Source: Rossellomorea aquimaris (lineage in GTDB: Bacteria > Bacillota > Bacilli > Bacillales > Bacillaceae_B). Taken from it: 64,000 nt of DNA. Of the stretch, positions 57,839-64,000 are shown one piece after another; position 1 is the first letter of the stretch; each line of letters opens with the position of its first letter. The position numbers were made by a program, and so were the translations under genes. The DNA lies in assembly GCF_020171925.1 (NCBI RefSeq), contig NZ_JAIVAR010000001.1, positions 124,001 through 188,000 of the forward strand, read 5' to 3'. The notes below the pieces were generated by a model. The model was not told where the DNA came from. It searched no databases and was given only the letters and a program-made list of their open reading frames with translations.

Positions 57839-59896
57839 ATGGAAATGAGTCAATATTTAGAAGTATTCATAGAAGAAAGTAAAGAAAATCTTCAAGCTTG
57901 TAATGAATCATTGCTTGAATTGGAAAAAAATCCTCAAGACCTGTCAATTGTCAATGAAATCTTTCGTGCAGCCCATACATTAAAAGGGATGTCTGCAACG
58001 ATGGGATATGAAGACCTTGCCAATCTTACGCATAAAATGGAAAATGTGCTCGATGGCATCAGGAATGAAAAGATTAGCGTCACACCAGAAATTCTCGATG
58101 TTGTATTTAAAGCGGTCGACGACTTGGAAGAAATGGTGCTTTCCATTGCTGGAGGGGGAGACGGAAAGAGAGATGTGACTGAGGTCGTCACGTTGCTTCA
58201 GCTAATAGAAAGCGGGGAAAGTTTACCTTCTTCACAAGAAATCGTTGAGAAAGAGACGGCAGTTAGCGTGATGGAAGAGTCCCGGTCTTCGATCAACTAC
58301 GAAGCCTATGAACAGACTGTGATCGAACAGTCTTATGAACAAGGCATGAAATGTTTTGAGCTTTCCGTATCGCTGAGGGATGATTGCCTTTTGAAGGCAG
58401 CACGGGTATACATGGTTTTTGAAGTACTGGAAAAGTCCGGGGAAGTCATTAAGTCTGAACCAACGGTTGATAAATTGGAAGAGGAACAATTCGATCAATC
58501 CTTCACGGTTACGATCATAACGAATGAAAATGAACATGACCTTCAACAGAAAGTGTTGAAAGTGTCAGAGGTTGATAGAGTAGAAGTTTCAGAAGTGACG
58601 CCTCAACATTTTCAAAATGGACAAGCATCTTCAGGTGAGGAAGAACAACAAAAGCCTGTAGCAACGGATGTGGTCACTCCTGCAAAAGAAGAAAAACGCA
58701 ATGAGAATTCTAATTCTTCGAAAGAATCGAATAAAGCTGCATCCTCCAGCAAAACGATCAGGGTAAACATTGAACGATTGGATATCTTGATGAATTTATT
58801 CGAGGAACTTGTCATTGACCGCGGCCGACTCGAGCAAATATCCAGGGAACTTGATCACCCGGAATTAAATGAGACGGTAGAGAAGATGACTCGTATATCA
58901 GGAGACTTGCAAAATATCATCCTCAATATGAGGATGGTTCCTGTCGAAACGGTATTCAACCGTTTTCCTCGCATGGTCAGACAACTTGCGAGAGATTTGG
59001 ATAAGAAAATAAACATCGAAATCATCGGAGCAGAAACGGAGCTGGATCGGACTGTCATCGATGAAATCGGTGATCCTCTTGTTCATTTAATCAGAAATGC
59101 GATCGATCATGGAATTGAAAAACCTGAGATCCGCAGGGGAAATGGTAAGCCGGAAGAGGGAACGGTCGTACTCAAGGCATATCACAGCGGAAATCACGTC
59201 TTTATTGAGCTTGAAGATGATGGAGCTGGAATTAACAGCAAAAAGGTATTGGAAAAAGCGATCCAAAAAGGAATCGTAACGAAGGAGACGGCATCGACGC
59301 TGACAGATCGCCAAATCTATGAATTGATCTTAGCTTCGGGCTTTTCCACTGCTGAACAGATATCGGATATTTCCGGCAGGGGAGTCGGACTGGATGTCGT
59401 AAAGGCAACGATCGAATCATTGGGTGGTTCAATCACGATCGATTCAACAGAAGGAAAGGGCTCACTGTTCTCGATACAATTACCATTAACGCTTTCGATC
59501 ATTTCCGTCATGCTCGTTGAAATCGAGAAAGAGAAATATGCAATACCGCTATCATCCATTATTGAGACGGCCATCATTAAGAAAAGCGATATCATGAAGG
59601 CACATAACCAGCAAGTGATCGATTTCAGGGGAAAAGTAGTACCACTCGTGTTTCTTGAAGACATCTTTGAAGTCCCTAAAGAAATGGATGAAGGAGATGA
59701 ATTCCATTCCGTTGTCATTGTTAGAAAAGGTGAAAAGATGGCAGGATTGGTTGTGGACTCCTTTATCGGCCAACAAGAAATCGTTTTAAAATCACTGGGT
59801 AATTACTTAACGGATGTGTTCGCCATTTCTGGTGCCACTATACTAGGGGACGGACAGGTAGCGTTAATCGTTGATTGTAATGCATTAATCAAATAG
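57839..59896 (+). CDS. cheA: Chemotaxis histidine kinase CheA
   Basis: CheA phosphorylates CheY and CheB under receptor control. The P1 domain has His46 in RAAHTLKG; the P2 response-regulator binding region lies around 165-260, followed by a Ser/Lys-rich linker. P3 dimerisation, the P4 ATPase (HLIRNAIDHG, DGAGI, GRGVGLDVV) and a CheW-like P5 follow. The ATG at 57839 fits AGAGAGGTG; a GTG at 57830 and an ATG at 57845 are alternatives. The length is 685 aa. Confidence 0.96.
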   Translation: MEMSQYLEVFIEESKENLQACNESLLELEKNPQDLSIVNEIFRAAHTLKGMSATMGYEDLANLTHKMENVLDGIRNEKISVTPEILDVVFKAVDDLEEMVLSIAGGGDGKRDVTEVVTLLQLIESGESLPSSQEIVEKETAVSVMEESRSSINYEAYEQTVIEQSYEQGMKCFELSVSLRDDCLLKAARVYMVFEVLEKSGEVIKSEPTVDKLEEEQFDQSFTVTIITNENEHDLQQKVLKVSEVDRVEVSEVTPQHFQNGQASSGEEEQQKPVATDVVTPAKEEKRNENSNSSKESNKAASSSKTIRVNIERLDILMNLFEELVIDRGRLEQISRELDHPELNETVEKMTRISGDLQNIILNMRMVPVETVFNRFPRMVRQLARDLDKKINIEIIGAETELDRTVIDEIGDPLVHLIRNAIDHGIEKPEIRRGNGKPEEGTVVLKAYHSGNHVFIELEDDGAGINSKKVLEKAIQKGIVTKETASTLTDRQIYELILASGFSTAEQISDISGRGVGLDVVKATIESLGGSITIDSTEGKGSLFSIQLPLTLSIISVMLVEIEKEKYAIPLSSIIETAIIKKSDIMKAHNQQVIDFRGKVVPLVFLEDIFEVPKEMDEGDEFHSVVIVRKGEKMAGLVVDSFIGQQEIVLKSLGNYLTDVFAISGATILGDGQVALIVDCNALIK

Positions 59897-59908
59897 GGGG
59901 CAGTGCTT

Positions 59909-60355
59909 GTGAGTGAAATGACCGTATCAACAGAAGAACTTAAGCTGATTGTATTTCAATTACTCGATAAGGAGTACGCGATTCCGGTAAATCAAGTAAG
60001 ATCGATTGAGAAACTTCAATATATTACACGGGTTCCGAAGACCCCGGCACATGTAAAAGGTGTCATAAATTTACGTGGGGTTGTGACGCCGATCATCGAC
60101 CTGCGATCCAAGTTCGGATTGCCATCCACTAGTAGTTCCGAATCTACACGCATCATCATAGCGGGTCATCAGGATAAAGAAGTTGGATTGATTGTCGATG
60201 CAGCGAATGACGTACTGGATGTAAGCAAGGGAAGTATAGAACCTCCCCCAGAGGTGGTTGGGTCAGTGGAGGAAGAATATATCGGCGGCGTTGTGAAACA
60301 AGGCAGGAGACTGCTGATCTTACTTCACTTGGACAAGATCCTCGAAACATTATAG
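59909..60355 (+). CDS. cheW: Chemotaxis coupling protein CheW
   Basis: CheW links receptors to CheA. A single CheW/SH3-like domain is seen, with KLIVFQLLDKEYAIPV near 12-27 and GVINLRGVVTPIIDLR near 53-68. The GTG at 59909 is 8 bp from AGGGGG; a GTG at 59903 and an ATG at 59918 are less well spaced. The length is 148 aa. Confidence 0.95.
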   Translation: MSEMTVSTEELKLIVFQLLDKEYAIPVNQVRSIEKLQYITRVPKTPAHVKGVINLRGVVTPIIDLRSKFGLPSTSSSESTRIIIAGHQDKEVGLIVDAANDVLDVSKGSIEPPPEVVGSVEEEYIGGVVKQGRRLLILLHLDKILETL

Positions 60356-60365
60356 GAGAGAAGTT

Positions 60366-61001
60366 ATGGGATATGAACAAAAGGTAAATTCTTTGCATCT
60401 TGATGTTTTAAAAGAGATAGGCAATATCGGTGCAGGACATGCTGCAACCGCATTATCGACCTTGCTTGACAAACAAATCGATATGAAGGTCCCGAATGTA
60501 AAAATCGTTTCTTTTGATGAAATGATGGATTTGGCAGGAGGACCCGACAATGTAGTGGTCAGTGTTTTTCTGAGAATAGAAGGTGATGCACCCGGCAGTA
60601 TGTTTTTTATGCTTGGAATTGAACAGGCATCATATTTCATCAGGTCTATGGTTCAGGATGAATGTTTCTCATTCCATTCATCCACCCCTTCAGACATTGG
60701 CATGTCAGCCATGCAGGAATTGGGTAATATCCTTTCTGGTTCCTATTTATCATCATTATCGGATTTTACCGGCCTCAACCTATTGCCATCAGTCCCGTCT
60801 TTGTCCGTGGATATGGCAGGAGCGATCATCGGATTTGGCTTGATTGAAATCTCGCAAGTAAGCGACTATGCGATTGTGATTGATACGGCTTTACGCGAAG
60901 TGGAGTCAGTTGATTCGGGAGACGTAAATGGTCATTTCTTTCTTCTTCCCGACCCTGACTCTCTCGAAATCATTTTTCGATCCCTCGGAGTTGAAGAATG
61001 A
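60366..61001 (+). CDS. cheC: CheY-P phosphatase CheC
   Basis: CheC dephosphorylates CheY-P and regulates CheD in the Bacillus-type adaptation system. Both active-site copies are visible: KEIGNIGAGHAATALS near 17-32 and QELGNILSGSYLSSLS near 118-133. The length is 211 aa. It shares ATGA with cheD, its binding partner. Confidence 0.96.
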   Translation: MGYEQKVNSLHLDVLKEIGNIGAGHAATALSTLLDKQIDMKVPNVKIVSFDEMMDLAGGPDNVVVSVFLRIEGDAPGSMFFMLGIEQASYFIRSMVQDECFSFHSSTPSDIGMSAMQELGNILSGSYLSSLSDFTGLNLLPSVPSLSVDMAGAIIGFGLIEISQVSDYAIVIDTALREVESVDSGDVNGHFFLLPDPDSLEIIFRSLGVEE

Positions 61002-61495
61002 TTGATCTTCAAACTGTCGTCAAAGTCGGTATTGCTGATATGAATATTGTGAAAGGGCATGGTTCCATCCGCACTTCGGGACTAGGCTCATGTGTTGGTG
61101 TTGTTTTATATGACGAATACGTGAAGCTTGCAGGTATGGTCCATGTCATGCTGCCCAGTTCAGGCATTGCGAAAGAGGGCAGTGTGAACCCTGCTAAATA
61201 CGCAGACTCCGGTATTGATGAGTTAATCTGTCAATTGATGGGGCTTGGCGCGAGACTGAACAGGTTGAAATGTAAAATGGCCGGAGGGGCCCAGATGTTT
61301 CAACTTTCCTCGAAAAGTGAACTGATGAGAATCGGTCCACGCAATGTAGAAGCGGTAAAGGAGCGCCTGCTGAGCAATCACATCCCCATCATAGGTGAAG
61401 ATGTGGGAGGGAACAAAGGAAGGACCATCGAATTCTTTGTTTCTGATTGTACGCTTCAAGTACGAACGGTAAACGAGGGAACGAAAACGATTTAA
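60998..61495 (+). CDS. cheD: Chemoreceptor glutamine deamidase CheD
   Basis: CheD deamidates receptor glutamines and, released from CheC, tunes receptor activity. The catalytic pair is Cys32 (GLGSCVGV) and His49 (MVHVMLP), spaced 17 residues apart as in T. maritima CheD (Cys27/His44). The length is 165 aa. It overlaps the cheC stop by 4 bp; sigD follows after 32 bp. Confidence 0.96.
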   Translation: MIDLQTVVKVGIADMNIVKGHGSIRTSGLGSCVGVVLYDEYVKLAGMVHVMLPSSGIAKEGSVNPAKYADSGIDELICQLMGLGARLNRLKCKMAGGAQMFQLSSKSELMRIGPRNVEAVKERLLSNHIPIIGEDVGGNKGRTIEFFVSDCTLQVRTVNEGTKTI

Positions 61496-61527
61496 TATCG
61501 AAAGAAAAAGATAGGAGGAGGAGTCTT

Positions 61528-62286
61528 ATGTCTCAGCAATCCGCTCGAAACGAAGAACATTATTATTGGGATAAATGGGTAAAGAGCCGCGATATGCAAG
61601 CTGGTGATGTGCTAGTGAAGAAATATATGCCGTTAGTGACTTATCATGTTGCCCGGATTTCAGTCGGTCTGCCGAAAAGCGTCTCGAGAGAAGATATAAA
61701 AAGTCTTGGGTTGATGGGATTACTTGACGCCCTTCAGAAATTCGATCCCTCAAGAGATTTAAAATTTGATACTTATGCATCCTTCCGTGTCAGGGGAGCC
61801 ATACTCGATGGTTTAAGGAAGGAAGATTGGCTCCCTAGGTCAACAAGGGATAAAGCAAAAAAGATTGAAGCGAAGATGATTGAACTGGAACAACGCCACC
61901 TCCGTCATGTCACTGCAGAAGAAGTTGCGGAAGAGTTGGATATGTCCACAGAGGATGTTTATCAAGTAACGAATGAGCATTTCTTCGCAAATGTACTGTC
62001 AATGGACGATCAGTTGACGGATGATGATCATGAAACTCAGACCTATTCCCTAAAAGATGACAAATCGATCTCCCCAGAGGAGGAAGTATTGAAAGGGGAG
62101 GGATTGATTGAATTGGAACGTACAATCAAAGACCTTTCCGAGAAGGAACAACTTGTGTTAAGTTTATTCTATAAGGAAGAATTGACACTGACGGAAATCG
62201 GTGAAATCATGAATTTATCGACATCAAGGATCTCTCAGATTCATTCCAAAGCCATTTTCAAGTTGCGGAATCTATTAAGCTCTTAA
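61528..62286 (+). CDS. sigD: Flagellar/motility sigma factor SigD
   Basis: A sigma-28-class factor that directs late flagellar, chemotaxis and autolysin genes. Region 2 includes YASFRVRGAILDGLRKEDW, and region 4 has the helix-turn-helix LTEIGEIMNLSTSRISQIHS near the end. The ATG at 61528 has a perfect AGGAGGAGGAG; the frame extends upstream into cheD without a site. The length is 252 aa. Its place near the end of the operon makes its level sensitive to operon completion. The anti-sigma FlgM is not in the window. Confidence 0.97.
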   Translation: MSQQSARNEEHYYWDKWVKSRDMQAGDVLVKKYMPLVTYHVARISVGLPKSVSREDIKSLGLMGLLDALQKFDPSRDLKFDTYASFRVRGAILDGLRKEDWLPRSTRDKAKKIEAKMIELEQRHLRHVTAEEVAEELDMSTEDVYQVTNEHFFANVLSMDDQLTDDDHETQTYSLKDDKSISPEEEVLKGEGLIELERTIKDLSEKEQLVLSLFYKEELTLTEIGEIMNLSTSRISQIHSKAIFKLRNLLSS

Positions 62287-62309
62287 TCGTTTGAAACGAG
62301 GTTTTCTAT

Positions 62310-62612
62310 ATGAGTTTAAAGGCAATAGAATTGCAAATCGCACTTCCAAGAACATTTGATGCTGCCAAACAGGTCGAGAGGCAGCACGCAGATCATCTTC
62401 TAGTGCAAACTGCAGCAGGAATCGAATTGGAAAAAGAGTTGAAGAAGAAGAGGCATACGGCAACTCAGATGGAGCAAAAAGGGGATGCCGTCCTCCACAA
62501 TGGGATCGTCAATGACCAACCCCCGAGTATACCGTCAGCTGGAATCCACCAAGAAAAGGATTGTACCCCAGAACACCCGTATAAAGGTAAGAAGATAGAT
62601 TATTCAGGTTGA
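62310..62612 (+). CDS. Small conserved-looking protein after sigD, function unknown
   Basis: A 100-aa hydrophilic protein that I do not recognise functionally. It begins MSLKAIELQIALPRTFDAAK, followed by a charged helix (LEKELKKKRHTATQMEQKGD) and a Pro/Lys-rich tail. No signal peptide or membrane segment is seen. The ribosome binding site is weak (ACGAGGTTTTC, 62297-62307). It lies 23 bp after sigD and just before a terminator, so it is probably the last gene of the fla/che transcript. B. subtilis has swrB directly in this slot. I have seen similar small proteins in other bacilli, but that is memory, not a search. Confidence 0.65.
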   Translation: MSLKAIELQIALPRTFDAAKQVERQHADHLLVQTAAGIELEKELKKKRHTATQMEQKGDAVLHNGIVNDQPPSIPSAGIHQEKDCTPEHPYKGKKIDYSG

Positions 62613-62630
62613 CTACATATAAATTCAATG

Positions 62631-62670
62631 AAGGCTGTTCGGCATTGTAAATGACAGAACAGTCTTTTTG
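62631..62670 (+). terminator. fla/che operon terminator
   Basis: AGGCTGTTC (62632-62640) pairs with GAACAGTCT (62657-62665, one G-U) and is followed by TTTTT. It probably ends the long flgB-sigD transcript after the small 62310 gene. Confidence 0.8.
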
Positions 62671-62890
62671 AATGACTTTTCTTAAGTCTTTTGATAAGGA
62701 AGTTTTCGTAGACAGCGTTGCTTTAGAAGGAGCAAATAGTGGTTGAATTGTGCTCCGGGTGTTCGCTTTCCTGGGGCGTGAGTTGAGCCTCCTAGGGCAG
62801 TAAGTGACGAGGAGGCTCACGGGCTACCCGCGGAAAGCGAAGTCTTGCACGGTAATTAACAGCGGTGCTGCGACATACCAAACAAACTTT
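62671..62890. repeat. Dispersed intergenic repeat, copy 2, with nested inverted repeats
   Basis: Within this 354-bp gap, GAGCCTCCT (62785-62793) pairs with AGGAGGCTC (62810-62818), enclosed by CGCTTTCC (62764-62771) with GGAAAGCG (62832-62839). Positions 62825-62851 are identical to 15233-15259. The layout (GAGGAGGCTCAC then CCGCGGAAAGCGAAGT) resembles, from memory, a repeat family widespread between Bacillus genes. No protein is encoded. Confidence 0.7.
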
Positions 62891-62966
62891 GCGAAAAGAG
62901 CTCTTGATATAATGGGGTTGGTTATCTCTTCAATTCCTTTTAAAAATATAGATAACAGGTGATCGT

Positions 62967-63500
62967 ATGACTACTTTTTTATTTTTTATATCATTCCTAC
63001 TTAATATCGTTTGCCTGTTTGCCGTCATCATCCTTTACACAAGGCAGAACAGGTTCATCGACTTAGAAAAGAAGCAAGGCAGGATGCTTCAAGAAATGGA
63101 AGAAACCATCTCAACCTACCTTCTCGAAATGAAAGAAGAAAATGAACGGTTTATTAGAAGCATGAAGGATAGCAGGGAAACGGGCACAGGATCGGCTGAT
63201 GAGACCCACTTCCACGCTACAACGGAACCAGATGAGGGAAAAGCGCCCGTAGCCCTTTCTACTAAACGGTTGAACGCTTCGAAAGCGTACAAAAGGCCAC
63301 CTTTAACAGAGGATCCACAAGATCAGGATACAGGGTGGATCCCGGTAATGCCGGATGACAGGGAACATTCCGAAGCCGAAACGTTGCTCCATCAGGTTCA
63401 GAACATGAAGGAATCTGGTTTTACCCTGGAGGAAATCGCCCAAAAACTTGGAAAAGGGAAAACGGAGATCGAACTGCTCCTTAAATTCAATCGAAAATAG
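62967..63500 (+). CDS. swrB: Swarming motility protein SwrB (YlxL, DUF6115-type)
   Basis: A 177-aa protein with one N-terminal membrane helix (about residues 3-24), a coiled coil (about 28-70), a variable acidic/Lys-rich linker and a C-terminal helix-turn-helix-like motif (GFTLEEIAQKLGKGKTEIEL, about 150-170). This is the layout of B. subtilis SwrB, which activates assembly of the flagellar export apparatus and swarming. AGGTGATC precedes the ATG. Unlike B. subtilis, a terminator and a repeat separate it from sigD, so it likely has its own promoter. Confidence 0.85.
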   Translation: MTTFLFFISFLLNIVCLFAVIILYTRQNRFIDLEKKQGRMLQEMEETISTYLLEMKEENERFIRSMKDSRETGTGSADETHFHATTEPDEGKAPVALSTKRLNASKAYKRPPLTEDPQDQDTGWIPVMPDDREHSEAETLLHQVQNMKESGFTLEEIAQKLGKGKTEIELLLKFNRK

Positions 63501-63516
63501 CAAGAATCTCTTGCTA
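63498..63516 (+). terminator. Hairpin at the end of swrB
   Basis: TAGCAAG (63498-63504) pairs with CTTGCTA (63510-63516). No T run follows, and the 3' arm supplies the -35 hexamer of the rpsB promoter, so termination here would be weak. Confidence 0.4.
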
Positions 63517-63539
63517 GGATTCAAGAGGTGTGCTATAGT
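63511..63539 (+). promoter_or_regulatory. rpsB promoter with extended -10
   Basis: TTGCTA (63511-63516), a 17-bp spacer and TGCTATAGT (TG at 63531-63532, TATAGT 63534-63539) make a strong sigma-A promoter with an extended -10. Confidence 0.85.
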
Positions 63540-63545
63540 ATTCAT

Positions 63546-64000
<455 letters not shown>

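Noticed and set aside
62509..62820. Minus-strand open reading frame of 103 codons across the sigD-swrB gap
   Set aside because: It runs through the terminator and the inverted repeats, has no ribosome binding site, and its composition follows the repeat.

Overview
The window is a contiguous stretch of chromosome from a low-to-mid-40s %GC Firmicute of the Bacillaceae (Bacillus/Rossellomorea-like). The evidence is gene order, strong AGGAGG-type ribosome binding sites, frequent GTG/TTG starts and clear family-level resemblance of the proteins to Bacillus subtilis counterparts. The order matches the B. subtilis yloU-to-rpsB region almost gene for gene. Every gene I can support lies on the + strand. 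I see no phage, insertion sequence, tRNA, rRNA or CRISPR array.

Layout. 1-5.9 kb: yloU, fakA (fatty-acid kinase), sdaAB-sdaAA (L-serine dehydratase) and recG. 5.9-9.6 kb: the fatty-acid/phospholipid operon fapR-plsX-fabD-fabG with a clear FapR operator, then acpP. 9.8-17.1 kb: rnc-smc-ftsY, then ylxM-ffh (SRP). 17.2-22.7 kb: rpsP-khpA, ylqD-rimM-trmD, rplS, a type I signal peptidase, rbgA and rnhB, a translation/ribosome-maturation block. 22.7-24.8 kb: ylqG-ylqH, which resemble detached FliK and FlhB C-terminal domains. 25-30.4 kb: sucCD, dprA and topA. 30.8-34.6 kb: xerC-hslV-hslU-codY. 35.2-62.6 kb: the long fla/che operon from flgB to sigD plus one small unidentified gene. 63 kb: swrB. 63.7 kb to the end: the 5' part of rpsB.

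How the genes work together. The fla/che operon encodes the rod, MS ring, C ring (FliG/FliM/FliY), export gate and ATPase, hook proteins and hook-length control. It also encodes the chemotaxis core (CheA, W, Y, B, C, D), the FlhF/FlhG placement GTPase/ATPase pair and the flagellar sigma factor SigD. CodY, encoded just upstream, is a known repressor of this operon in B. subtilis, and a CodY-box-like sequence lies in the 597-bp leader. FapR couples malonyl-CoA level to the fab/pls genes. FtsY, Ffh and the signal peptidase form a protein-secretion theme. RimM, TrmD, RbgA, KhpA, S16, L19 and S2 form a ribosome theme.

Points that depart from the textbook order or deserve a second look: trmFO is absent between topA and xerC; HslV lacks a Ser at position 2; FlgE carries a long AT-rich central insert; fliK has a 33-bp tandem repeat; swrD has an unusual hairpin/mini-ORF leader; swrB is separated from sigD by a terminator and a decayed dispersed repeat whose 27-bp core recurs exactly at 15.2 kb; and there are three GGGAC-type intergenic hairpins. 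I found no convincing wholly new biological system; the ylqG-ylqH pair is the best candidate for an uncharacterised function.
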